A stretch of 64,000 nt of DNA from assembly GCF_000420085.1 (NCBI RefSeq), contig NZ_ATUG01000002.1, positions 496,001 to 560,000 of the forward strand. The letters run 5' to 3'. The position numbers and the translations under genes were made by a program. The notes under the pieces are model-generated. The model saw only the letters and a program-made list of their open reading frames with translations, was not told the origin of the DNA and ran no database searches. Origin of the DNA: Desulfospira joergensenii DSM 10085. GTDB taxonomy: Bacteria > Desulfobacterota > Desulfobacteria > Desulfobacterales > Desulfobacteraceae. Positions 44,878-53,385 of the stretch are shown in pieces; position 1 is the stretch's first letter, and the number at the start of each line of letters is the position of its first letter.

Positions 44878-46575
44878 ATGAACAACCGCCTGACACCTTC
44901 AATCCGCCGGGATTTCCCCTACTATCGCCGTCTGTGGACTCGTGTGGTGGTGATCCTTACGGTATCGGCCTTTCTTCCCCTGGCCGTTCTTGGGGGAGGC
45001 CTTTACGCTTATCTTTCCCGCTCCATCAAGGATAAAACTTTGGAAAATCTTGAGATGGAGGCCGTATTCCATGCACAGACCATCGACGCATTCTTGAGTG
45101 ACCGGATTCGAAATTTAAGGCTTATCTCAAAAAACAATTCCTTGCAGGATTTGACCGCGCCGGGTAAAATCGAAGAGGTTCTTGGATCCCTGCGGTTGGA
45201 ACGGCCCTATTTCCAGGACTTAGGGGTCATCGGGCCCCAAGGTTCCCACCTGGCCTATGCCGGGCCCTATGACCTCAAGGCCCGGAACTATCTGGAAAGC
45301 CCGTGGTTCAAGGAGACCATGGCCCGTGGCCTATATGTCAGCGATGTTTTTACCGGGTTCCGGAACTCCCCCCACATCATCATTGCCGTTCTGGGCCAGG
45401 AGGGGGACACCCGGTGGATTCTCAGGGCCACGGTCATGTCGGAGCTGCTTGACAATATCGTTACCCAGGTGACCGGACAAAGAAAGGGGGATGCCTTTTT
45501 GATCAATCAAAACGGGTTGTACCAGACCACTCCCCGGACAGGCGGCTCCCTGATGACCCTTTCTCCGATATCGGTTCCGGACTCGTTCCGGGGGGTGTGC
45601 CTGGAGGAGACCCGGGGCTTTGTCCGGCTGACCACCTGGCTGAATACGGTCCCCTGGCTGTCGGTGGTCTCCATGGAAAAACAGGACATTTTCATTGATC
45701 TGCAGCGGGTGAGAAACATCTGTCTGCTTGTGGCCCTTTTGGGGGGATTTCTCATGGTTCTGGCCATCTTACTGACCACGGACAATCTGGTTTCCATGCT
45801 CGAAACCAAGCAGAAAGACATCCATATTCTGGACCGGCACCTCAGCCGGATTGCTTACATGGCATCCAGCATGGAACTTTCCAAAGGCCTGTTAAGCGAC
45901 CTTACCGAGATTCTTTCCAATCTTCACGTTACCGCAGCCCTGATCCGTGAAAAGGATTCCATTAACGGCCGGGACCCCTTATCCGGCCAGATCTTATCCG
46001 AGGCCAAAAGGGGGCATCTGCTCATCGACCGGTTTGTCCGGTTTGTGGAAAGTGATAATCCAGTGGTCATGGACCTTGATCTCAATCGTATTCTCAGACG
46101 GATCATTGATTTTCTCAACACCCGCCTCATTGAAAAGCAGGTCTGCCTCCATACCGACTACGACGAAAATCTTCCCCTGGTAAAAAGCGAAGGAAGCGCC
46201 CTGAGCCAGGTTTTACAGAATATCCTGCTCAATGCCGCCCATGTCGTGAAAAAGAACGGCACCCTGGAGGTGGCCACCTCAACCTTTGACCGGGCCGCCG
46301 TGGTGACCATTGGGGAGAACGGCCCCGGACTGGAACCTGAAGACATGGAACGCCTCTTCAGGCTGGATCACCGGACCGCCCGGGGGGACCTGGGTTTCAG
46401 TCTCTCCATCAGCCGGTCGGTTATGGAACGCCTGGGGGGTAAAATTTTTGCGGAAAACCGGCCGGATCAGGGGGTGATGATCCATATCCATATTCCTTTT
46501 TCATTTTTCGGAAAAGAGCCGGTTTTTTCCCCGGATCCTTCCGCCCCCGGAGATGCTGCCGGACATGAGAATTAG
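44878..46575 (+). CDS. dCache kinase-like protein lacking the phospho-acceptor His
   Basis: A 565-residue membrane protein with helices near 20-40 and 280-300 around a double-Cache domain (LAYAGPYDLK, WFKETMARGLYVSDVFTGF, HIIIAV) close to that of the kinase at 49160. In the HisKA helix the usual GxxAHEINNPL reads GLLSDLTEIL, with Ser at the His position. In the ATPase part the N-box is partly kept (NILLNAAHVV), DxGxG reads GENGPG and the GTGLGL box reads RGDLGFSL. It is therefore probably not an autophosphorylating kinase. GAGGA precedes the ATG at 44878; a longer start at 44827 has no ribosome site. It overlaps the GNAT-deacetylase gene by 23 bases. Confidence 0.78.
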   Translation: MNNRLTPSIRRDFPYYRRLWTRVVVILTVSAFLPLAVLGGGLYAYLSRSIKDKTLENLEMEAVFHAQTIDAFLSDRIRNLRLISKNNSLQDLTAPGKIEEVLGSLRLERPYFQDLGVIGPQGSHLAYAGPYDLKARNYLESPWFKETMARGLYVSDVFTGFRNSPHIIIAVLGQEGDTRWILRATVMSELLDNIVTQVTGQRKGDAFLINQNGLYQTTPRTGGSLMTLSPISVPDSFRGVCLEETRGFVRLTTWLNTVPWLSVVSMEKQDIFIDLQRVRNICLLVALLGGFLMVLAILLTTDNLVSMLETKQKDIHILDRHLSRIAYMASSMELSKGLLSDLTEILSNLHVTAALIREKDSINGRDPLSGQILSEAKRGHLLIDRFVRFVESDNPVVMDLDLNRILRRIIDFLNTRLIEKQVCLHTDYDENLPLVKSEGSALSQVLQNILLNAAHVVKKNGTLEVATSTFDRAAVVTIGENGPGLEPEDMERLFRLDHRTARGDLGFSLSISRSVMERLGGKIFAENRPDQGVMIHIHIPFSFFGKEPVFSPDPSAPGDAAGHEN

Positions 46576-48919
46576 GCGGGAAGACCTCAAACGGGCCATT
46601 GATGCCATCGCCGGGTATAGACCGGAAATTTCCCACGCCCTTGATACCATGCTGGCCCGGGGGCATATTGACATTCCAGCCCCCGGTAGGGAGGGTGAGT
46701 CCCGCCTTTTTTTCCGGTTCGGCAGCCGAAAGATATTCATCAACAAGTTTCAGTTCTTTAACAGCGGTACGGTCCCCCTGGAGCAGGCCCTGGTCATTCA
46801 GTACGCAGAGATGGCCCGGGCCCGGGTTCTTCTTCACCAGGATCCTGACGGACTTCCAGGGGCCATTGCCTCCCAGACCCATCGGGCCGGGCTCTCTTTT
46901 CTTGTGGACTTTGAGATGGAACGGGCACGACAAAAAATCGAATCCCGCCTGAAGCGGCTTGATGGGAACAAAAAAAAATCTGTCTCTCGAATCTCTGCCT
47001 GTCACCGGGGACTGGACCGCCTGGCCGAAATCTCCAGGGAACCCTTGGGATTGCCGCTTTTTGAAGACCCTTCCCAGGATTCACAGATTCTGTTTCGGGG
47101 TATCCTCCCAGGCCCTATCCGGGCGGAGTTCCATTCTTTTCCTTTTTGCCGGGAAGCCCTTATTCAGGCAGCTGCACTTGATCTTGAGTTTTTCCACATC
47201 CGCTTTCTTATTGACTGCCTGATGATTGGCCGGGCTCCTTTTCTCTTTGCCTGTTCCGTTAAAGGACGGCTCAAAGGCCTGGTCTTCTTGGAACTGAAGA
47301 AAAAACTTTTTTATACCGGTCTGGAAATCAAATATATTGCCACCAAGACTGCAGGTCCTGTCAGGGGAAGAAATTCTTCCGGGGGTAAGGGGGCCGGTAC
47401 TTTTCTTGTGGCCGGGGTATGGATGCACTGGAAAACAGCCCTGCCCCAGGTCAGGGAGATTTTTCTGGAGTCCGAGATTCCGGCAGAAGGGTTCTACAAG
47501 GCCATGGGATTTCATCAACGGGGACCCTATCGTTATGTGCTGACCTTCCCCGAAGGCCGCCTTCTCAACGCCGTAGCCGCCATGGCCGCCATGGCAGAAC
47601 CCTGTTCCCCGGCCATCACCAGCCATCTGTGCAAGCGGGTTTCCGGACGGATCCGCAGGCTGAAAAAACAAAATCCCCGTCATAAAGAGGGCCGCAAGCG
47701 GGCCCTTGAGTTTCTTAAGGTCGCTCTTCATCCGGCAAGTTCCCATCTTCTGGCCCAAACTGCCGTGGATCTGATTCGCAAAAACCGGGACAGGATTCCC
47801 GAGGCAACCGCCCTTCTGGACCTTGCCAAAGCCTTTGGCCGGACCCATAGTGATCCAGGGGCTTTGTCTTTGCCGGCAGCCATAGTCAGTGACCGGCGGT
47901 ACCACCGCCATCTGGAAGGGATCACCCACCTGGAAAGCCGGAAACGGATCCTGGCCATGGAAGAAGTCCTCTCTCATCCGGATCTTAAGGGCAGGTGGTT
48001 CAAAGTCCCTCCCCGCCATGCCCGGGAAGAGGAACTGGCCTGGGTACACACCCGGTCCCATATCGAAAAAATTCGTCAGACCTCGGGCAAGACCCTGTTG
48101 ACCCTGGACATGGACACCCAGACCACCGAAACCTCATGGGATACGGCAAGACTGGCCGCAGGCGGCGTATTTTCCCTTGTGGACGCCATCATGGAGAAAA
48201 AGGCCTTCCGGGGGTTTGCCTCTGTCCGGCCTCCGGGTCATCATGCCGGAATTGACCGGGCCATGGGATTTTGCATCTTTAACAACATCGCTTTGGGTGC
48301 CCGATACCTGAAACATCAATACCAGGCCTCCCGGGTGATGATCATCGATCTTGACGCCCATCACGGCAACGGCACCCAGGAAATCTTCTATGACAGTGAC
48401 GAGGTGTTGTTCCTGTCCGTCCACGAGTCAAAGTCCTTTCCCGGAACCGGTCTGGTTCATGAGAAGGGCCAGGGCCGGGGCCAAGGGTTCACCATTAACA
48501 TTCCCCTGGAGAAGGGCAGCCGGGCCAGGGATATCGGAAGGGCGCTCTACTTTATCGCAGGTCCGGTGGCCCAGTCCTATAAACCGGAAATCATTCTTGT
48601 CTCCCTGGGGTTTGATTTTTTTATCCACGATTGCCTCTCAGGAATGAAGGTCACACCGGGCGGCTATGCCGTTCTCACCGCCCTTCTTCTGGAAATCGCC
48701 TGCCGTGCCTCCGGGGGAAAAATCCTTTTTGTTCTGGAAGGAGGCTACAGCGTCCAGGGGATCCGGGAATGCGGTCTGGCCGTGATAAAGGAGATCTGCG
48801 GGATATCAGCCGTGGATCCCGGGCGGGTTGACCGCGTCAGGAAAAGCGACCCCACCCGCCTGGCCTCCCTGCAGAAGGTGGTCCGGGCCCACCGTCCCCA
48901 TTGGAAAGTTTTGCTCTAA
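46553..48919 (+). CDS. GNAT acetyltransferase-histone deacetylase fusion (AcuA-AcuC-like)
   Basis: A 788-residue cytoplasmic protein joining two opposing enzymes. Residues about 215-345 read as a GNAT fold (LFACSVKGRLKGLVFLEL, YIAT strand, GKGAGTFLVAGVWMHW as acetyl-CoA loop, EGFYKAMGFHQRG as final helix-strand). Residues about 465-770 are a class I/II deacetylase domain with every key residue: tandem H563-H564 in RPPGHHAG, zinc ligands D601, H603 (DLDAHHGNG) and D688 (GFDFFIHD), and Y732 in EGGYS. The first 200 residues are not recognised. The gene overlaps the kinase-like gene before it by 23 bases, and an intact kinase-receiver pair follows. A lysine acetylation switch, as in AcuA/AcuC control of acetyl-CoA synthetase, is the likely job. 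Confidence 0.82.
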   Translation: MLPDMRIRREDLKRAIDAIAGYRPEISHALDTMLARGHIDIPAPGREGESRLFFRFGSRKIFINKFQFFNSGTVPLEQALVIQYAEMARARVLLHQDPDGLPGAIASQTHRAGLSFLVDFEMERARQKIESRLKRLDGNKKKSVSRISACHRGLDRLAEISREPLGLPLFEDPSQDSQILFRGILPGPIRAEFHSFPFCREALIQAAALDLEFFHIRFLIDCLMIGRAPFLFACSVKGRLKGLVFLELKKKLFYTGLEIKYIATKTAGPVRGRNSSGGKGAGTFLVAGVWMHWKTALPQVREIFLESEIPAEGFYKAMGFHQRGPYRYVLTFPEGRLLNAVAAMAAMAEPCSPAITSHLCKRVSGRIRRLKKQNPRHKEGRKRALEFLKVALHPASSHLLAQTAVDLIRKNRDRIPEATALLDLAKAFGRTHSDPGALSLPAAIVSDRRYHRHLEGITHLESRKRILAMEEVLSHPDLKGRWFKVPPRHAREEELAWVHTRSHIEKIRQTSGKTLLTLDMDTQTTETSWDTARLAAGGVFSLVDAIMEKKAFRGFASVRPPGHHAGIDRAMGFCIFNNIALGARYLKHQYQASRVMIIDLDAHHGNGTQEIFYDSDEVLFLSVHESKSFPGTGLVHEKGQGRGQGFTINIPLEKGSRARDIGRALYFIAGPVAQSYKPEIILVSLGFDFFIHDCLSGMKVTPGGYAVLTALLLEIACRASGGKILFVLEGGYSVQGIRECGLAVIKEICGISAVDPGRVDRVRKSDPTRLASLQKVVRAHRPHWKVLL

Positions 48920-48991
48920 CCGGCACGGCTGTCACATCCCATATTCCACCTCTGTCAATTGGTAAGAGACACTTTTTAGATTCAGTCCCGG

Positions 48992-49007
48992 TGGCGGCAA
49001 AATTGCA
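48992..49007 (+). promoter_or_regulatory. Candidate sigma-54 promoter of the kinase-receiver pair
   Basis: TGGCGG-CAAAA-TTGCA: GG and GC 10 bases apart, -12 half perfect, -24 half with GG for AC. Predicted start near 49018, about 140 bases before the kinase ATG. Confidence 0.45.
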
Positions 49008-49159
49008 GAGGCCCAGGACCCAGCCCCTATGGCCTATGCGGGGATCCTTCTCACCCATGCCTTCTCTGGCACGCATATTGAAATTTGGATTTGCAGCCGG
49101 GATTTTCCCGGGCGATGGACAGACCCCCAGATATCTGCCTTGTGTTAAAAGGAGTTTGC

Positions 49160-50860
49160 ATGAACCCGCATTCCATGCCCATTAAGGCAAGCCGATACAA
49201 CAGCCTTTACCGGAAAATTATTCTGCTCACCATGGTCTGTTCCCTGGTGCCCCTGCTGCTTGCCGGCTGGGCCATCAATATACATTACTCCGGGTTTGCA
49301 CGGGAAAGGATCATGAATATGTTCCAGACCCGGGTGGAGTACCACCGTGACATGATTGAATTGTTTCTCAAAGAGAATCAGAACCGGTTGGCCTTTATCG
49401 CTGAAAGCCTATCCATGACCTCCCTCATAAGAGAAGATCATCTGGCCGAAGTCCTGGCCAGGATCAATCGCGAGGCCTGGATTCTCTCGGACATCGGCAT
49501 CATTGACGATACCGGCGCCCATCGGGCCTATGTGGGACCATACGACCTCATGGACAAAAATTATGCGAATACGCCCTGGTTCCGGGAGGTGATGGAAAAG
49601 GGGAAATACACCAGCGACATGTTCATGGGATTTCGAAAGGAACCCCATTTCGTCATGACGGTGAGCAAAAAAGAGGCCGGGCGCACCTGGATTCTCAGGG
49701 CCACCGTGAACGGCGAACGGTTCCGCTCCCTGGTCAAGGGAATCCGCATTGGCAGGAGCGGCGAGGTCTTTCTTCTCAATTCCCAGGGCATCCATCAGAT
49801 CACCCCCCCGGACGGCGGAAGCATCATGACCTTTATGAAAGGCTTTCAGGCAGAAGAGCACCAGAACCCCGGCATCCGGATCTTCAAGACATCGGAAAGG
49901 GGGATTTCCGTCAAAAAGGTATCCTGCCAGGCCAGACTTTCCGACCCCAGGTGGCTGCTCATGATAAGAATGAACGCCAGCGAACTTTTTGAGGAGATCA
50001 ATCACGCCAAACGATTTACCATGACCTTCCTCCATTTGAGTGCCTTGATCATTTTTCTGGTCACTCTTTTGATGACCCATCACATGATCACGACTCTCCG
50101 GAAAAGGGACCGGGAAGCGGAAGAAATGAACCGCCAGCTCATGCAGGCAGGCAAGCTTGCATCCATCGGAGAACTGTCCGCAGGCGTGGCCCATGAGATC
50201 AATAATCCCCTGGCCATTATTATGACAGAGGGCCTTCTGCTCAGGGATGCCAACAACAGGGAGCCCCATCCCAGTCCGGTGTTTTCCCGGCAGATGAAAA
50301 GCAGTCTGAATCAGATCGACACCCAGCTTCAACGGTGCAAAAGAATTACCCGGAATCTGCTGAAATTTGCCCAGAGAACCCGATCGATCATTGAACCCGT
50401 GGATATCAATCTTTTTTTAAGGGAAGTGATTGATCTCATGGAGCGGGAGGCGAAATCCGACGGCATCAGATTTGACAGCCGGCTGGACAGGGCCCTGCCG
50501 CCCATTTTGTCCGATCCGTCCCAGCTCCAGCAGGTATTTCTGAATCTCATCAACAACGCCATCGAAGCCCACGAGAAAAAAGGACACGGGGTGATTACCC
50601 TTGCCACCCAACGGGCAGAAGACGGTCAGGGAGTCACCATCTCCGTAGCAGACACAGGGTCGGGAATCGAGCCCCATGATCTCGATCATATTTTTGATCC
50701 CTTTTTTACCACCAAAGCCCCGGGTAAGGGGACCGGACTGGGCCTGTCCATCTGCCACACCATTGTAGAGCAGCTGGGCGGAAGCATTCAGGTGAAAAGC
50801 CGGATCGGAACCGGTACCACATTCATCTTACACTTTCCGCTGACCCTGTCCTCAGGGTGA
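49160..50860 (+). CDS. dCache sensor histidine kinase
   Basis: A 566-residue membrane kinase, intact paralogue of the one at 44878. Helices near 18-38 and 285-310 flank the double-Cache domain (RAYVGPYDLMDKNY, WFREVMEKGKYTSDMFMGF, HFVMTV). HisKA has H345 in VAHEINNPLAII; HATPase boxes NLINNAIEAH, DTGSGI and [10 protein letters not shown] are intact. AAAGGAG stands five bases before the ATG. It lies 240 bases after the GNAT-deacetylase gene and 31 bases before a receiver gene, its likely partner. Confidence 0.9.
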   Translation: MNPHSMPIKASRYNSLYRKIILLTMVCSLVPLLLAGWAINIHYSGFARERIMNMFQTRVEYHRDMIELFLKENQNRLAFIAESLSMTSLIREDHLAEVLARINREAWILSDIGIIDDTGAHRAYVGPYDLMDKNYANTPWFREVMEKGKYTSDMFMGFRKEPHFVMTVSKKEAGRTWILRATVNGERFRSLVKGIRIGRSGEVFLLNSQGIHQITPPDGGSIMTFMKGFQAEEHQNPGIRIFKTSERGISVKKVSCQARLSDPRWLLMIRMNASELFEEINHAKRFTMTFLHLSALIIFLVTLLMTHHMITTLRKRDREAEEMNRQLMQAGKLASIGELSAGVAHEINNPLAIIMTEGLLLRDANNREPHPSPVFSRQMKSSLNQIDTQLQRCKRITRNLLKFAQRTRSIIEPVDINLFLREVIDLMEREAKSDGIRFDSRLDRALPPILSDPSQLQQVFLNLINNAIEAHEKKGHGVITLATQRAEDGQGVTISVADTGSGIEPHDLDHIFDPFFTTKAPGKGTGLGLSICHTIVEQLGGSIQVKSRIGTGTTFILHFPLTLSSG

Positions 50861-50891
50861 GCGGAATTTCAAATCAAAAGGAGGAATACCC

Positions 50892-51341
50892 ATGAAAGGA
50901 AGCAAAATTTTACTGGTAGACGACGAGAAGATCTTTGCCGACAATATGGCCAAGCTGCTGGAAAGCCGGCATTATAAGGTAAAGGCTGTCTATGATGGTG
51001 AATCCGCCATCTCTGCCCTGCAAAATGAAAGTTTTGATGTGATCATCCTTGACCTGAAGATGCCGGGAATGGACGGATTATCCACCCTCAGGGAAATCCA
51101 GCGGCTGGATGTCTTTACAGAAACGCTGCTGCTCACGGGCCACGGTTCCATTGACGCCGCTGTGGAGGCCCTGCGGTTGGGGGCCTATGATTTTCTTACC
51201 AAACCCTGCGACATCGATCAACTCGTGGGAAAGATCGAAGGTGCCTGGAAAAAAAAAGACGAGGCATGGAAAAAAGACATGGATGAAAAGATTAAAATAC
51301 TTGTGGAATCCCCCTCTTCGGTGTTCCAGCTTTTTGACTGA
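50892..51341 (+). CDS. Stand-alone receiver-domain response regulator
   Basis: A 149-residue receiver: DDEKIF pocket, Asp in VIILDLKMPGMDG, LLTGHGS, FLTKPCDIDQLV and a Lys-rich helical tail. No output domain. AGGAGG precedes the ATG. It is the last gene of the unit that contains the kinase-like protein, the GNAT-deacetylase and the intact kinase. Confidence 0.88.
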   Translation: MKGSKILLVDDEKIFADNMAKLLESRHYKVKAVYDGESAISALQNESFDVIILDLKMPGMDGLSTLREIQRLDVFTETLLLTGHGSIDAAVEALRLGAYDFLTKPCDIDQLVGKIEGAWKKKDEAWKKDMDEKIKILVESPSSVFQLFD

Positions 51342-51483
51342 TGCTGCAGGAACCATGATTTCGGAAACAATTTCGGTCACTTCTAATCATTGCCTTTTGC
51401 TCCGATTTCTGCGTTGCAGGAAAATTTTAATTATTAGAGATAGCCTTTCTTTTTCAGGAGCCGGTTGGCAGATTTACGGATCA

Positions 51484-51606
51484 ATGGGCGGTCAGCCGGT
51501 TTGATTTACACCCTGATAAAAAACATGACAAACACGGTTTTTTCATGAAACGGCAGAAGGATTATATTTCTTTGAAAAACAAGAGGTTGAAAATATGACC
51601 GCCCAT
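51484..51606. repeat. Widely spaced 11-base inverted repeat
   Basis: ATGGGCGGTCA (51484-51494) and TGACCGCCCAT (51596-51606) are perfect complements 101 bases apart. The right copy touches the -24 element, the left lies near -140. This suits a regulator that loops between the two sites, but no protein can be named. Confidence 0.5.
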
Positions 51607-51621
51607 GGCACAAAGGTTGCT
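51606..51621 (+). promoter_or_regulatory. Strong sigma-54 (-24/-12) promoter
   Basis: TGGCAC-AAAGG-TTGCT, a full match to the consensus with GG and GC 10 bases apart. Predicted start near 51632, 54 bases before the ATG of the orphan exported gene. Confidence 0.8.
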
Positions 51622-51685
51622 CTTTGGCTAAACCAAACCGGGCATTTGGAGCCGCGGACAATCCCCCTTAAGAAAAGGAGAAAAA

Positions 51686-52393
51686 ATGAAAAATATAATA
51701 AATATTCTAGGAAGTCACCGGTCTGGTAAATTGGGAAGATGGATAAAAGGGCTTGCGCTCTGCCTGGCTGGATCGATTCTTTTGTCAGCCGGGTCCCTGG
51801 CAGCGGAGGAGGCCATACCCCTGGATAAATTGATCCGGTACTATTCAGCCAAGGCAGCCGTTGAAAAGGAATTTGGCATGTCCGAAGATTATCTGGCAAT
51901 CCAGGGCGTGCACCGGTTCCTGCTGGATAAGAAGGCTCAGCTGGCCTCCATCCTTAAAACAAGCGGAAAAGCCCTTCCCTTTGATGTGGCAAACAGGCGT
52001 GCATTGCATTGCTACATAAACTGGTCCCAGGACCAGTCCTCTGCAACGGCTGTCAGCCATGCAGATAAAGCCATGTACCTCGATTTCAGGACCAAACATC
52101 TGTACGTAAAGAAAACGGATGGAAGCTTTGACGAATTCACCCGAAAAGGGGCTTTTTTTAAAAATGTGCCTGCAGATCATCCCCTGCTTTTGACCGGTAA
52201 ATCGGTTTACCCTGTTTCAGAGGATAGCTATCTGCTCTATTCCAAGAAAAAACATTTACCTGACCAGACGTTCATGGTCCAGTCGGCCCAGGCCCCTCAT
52301 CCTGAAGGCTGGGCCATGGAAAACGCCCTGGTGAAGTTAAATTCCCAGAACCTTTCCAGTAAAAGTCTGCTGGCGTTTGGCATGATGAGATAA
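51686..52393 (+). CDS. Orphan exported protein under sigma-54 control
   Basis: A 235-residue protein with a long signal peptide (about 1-40; basic start, hydrophobic core, SLAAEE cleavage region). The mature part is mixed helix and strand with no family I recognise; segments include YYSAKAAVEKEFGMSEDYLAIQGVHRFLL and a strand-rich second half (KAMYLDFRTKHLYVKKTDGSFDEF). Only one Cys is visible in the mature part. AAAAGGAG precedes the ATG. A textbook sigma-54 promoter immediately upstream implies it is switched on by an enhancer-binding activator, probably in a specific nutritional state. It probably works in the periplasm; function unknown. Confidence 0.75.
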   Translation: MKNIINILGSHRSGKLGRWIKGLALCLAGSILLSAGSLAAEEAIPLDKLIRYYSAKAAVEKEFGMSEDYLAIQGVHRFLLDKKAQLASILKTSGKALPFDVANRRALHCYINWSQDQSSATAVSHADKAMYLDFRTKHLYVKKTDGSFDEFTRKGAFFKNVPADHPLLLTGKSVYPVSEDSYLLYSKKKHLPDQTFMVQSAQAPHPEGWAMENALVKLNSQNLSSKSLLAFGMMR

Positions 52394-52410
52394 TGGCTTC
52401 AGAACAATGG

Positions 52411-52445
52411 GTCTAAGGGCAGGTCCGGCGGGCCTGCCCTTAGAC
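52411..52445 (+). terminator. Strong hairpin after the orphan exported gene
   Basis: GTCTAAGGGCAGG (52411-52423) pairs perfectly with CCTGCCCTTAGAC (52433-52445), 9-base loop. No T-run follows, so it may be a rho-type terminator, or a scar at the border of the damaged region that begins here. Confidence 0.55.
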
Positions 52446-52528
52446 GTAGAGGACATCAAAATCCAGGTGCCGAAAATCAGTTTACTGCCGATGAAATCGT
52501 TGATGCTGCCTACGCTCTGGCTAAGAAA

Positions 52529-53197
52529 AGCGGGTGGCCATTGCAACGGCCCTCTCCTGCCGGCCCAAACTGCTCATCGCAGATGAACCCACAAGCGCCC
52601 TGGACGTAACGGTCCAGGCAGGCATCCTCGATCTTCTGTGCAGGGAAGAAAACATGACCATGATTCTGGTCACCCATGATCTGGGAGTGGCAGCGGGTTC
52701 TGATTGGCCGGGCATTGATGACAAGTCCTGAACTATTGATTCTGGACGAGCCGGTCTCCCCCCTGGATGTCTCTGTTCAGGCCCAGATTCTGAACCTTTT
52801 GGAAAGATTAAGAAACCGTTACGGCCTGTCCATGCTTTTTATCTCCCATGACCTGTCCGTGGTAAAAAATGTCTGTGACCGGGTGGCGGTCATGTACATG
52901 GGAAAATTCTGTGAGATCGCCCCTTCCGAGAGGCTGTATCGATCCCCTGCCCATCCTTATACCCGGGCCCTTTTAAGCGCCATCCCCAAATTAAATCCTT
53001 GTTCCGGGCATTCGTCCCAAAAAGGGTTTATATTGGAGGAGATCGTCTCCTCCTTTCCTTTGGAATCCGGATGCCGTTTTCGAGACCGCTGCCCGAATGG
53101 CGCAGATCTTTGCCAAAAAAAAGAGCCGGAAATGACCGAGATCATAAAAGGACATTGGGCAGCATGCCATTTTCTCACCATTGATGAACAAGAGTGA
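52529..53197 (+). pseudogene. Remnant of dipeptide/oligopeptide ABC ATPase genes (dppD-dppF type)
   Basis: Two fragments of different ABC ATPases are joined out of frame. The first (52529-52690) starts at the RVAIATAL after a signature motif that is itself gone, keeps Walker B ([16 protein letters not shown]) and the H-loop (VTHDLGV), and then breaks. The second (from about 52684, frame of 52676-53197) starts in the equivalent place of another ATPase (QRVLIGRAL), keeps its Walker B (LLILDEPVSPLDVSVQ), H-loop and the peptide-transporter C-terminal Cys motif (CRFRDRCPNGADLC). Walker A and Q-loops are absent from both. This is what a deletion within a dppD-dppF pair would leave. It cannot hydrolyse ATP. 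Confidence 0.85.
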
Positions 53198-53327
53198 AAA
53201 AAAAGAGTAAAAATCTCCACCCCTGAGATCAGTAAAATAGGTCTTCTTTATCTCATGGGATTGTCTTGACCTCTAACAGCTTGAATTATAGGTTCTTTCA
53301 TTTGGGCCAAGACTTTGAAATGAATAA

Positions 53328-53358
53328 TTGACATTTCTCAATAATCTCGTGATATAAT
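53328..53358 (+). promoter_or_regulatory. Sigma-70 promoter of the orphan membrane gene
   Basis: TTGACA (53328-53333) and a perfect TATAAT (53353-53358) with the extended TGA just before it. The 19-base spacer is long, which the extended -10 may offset. Start codon 27 bases on. Confidence 0.6.
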
Positions 53359-53385
53359 GAAAATAAGAAAACAAAGGGGCAAATA

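Larger units (their letters stand above)
51342..51685. other. Intergenic region with a strong sigma-54 promoter
   Basis: No credible gene in 344 bases. It contains the -24/-12 promoter at 51606-51621 and a widely spaced perfect inverted repeat (51484-51494 with 51596-51606). Confidence 0.6.

Noticed and set aside
52411-52530. Insertion-sequence end beside the ABC remnant
   Set aside because: There is a strong inverted repeat but no transposase fragment or target duplication that I can see; deletion between similar motifs explains the remnant.
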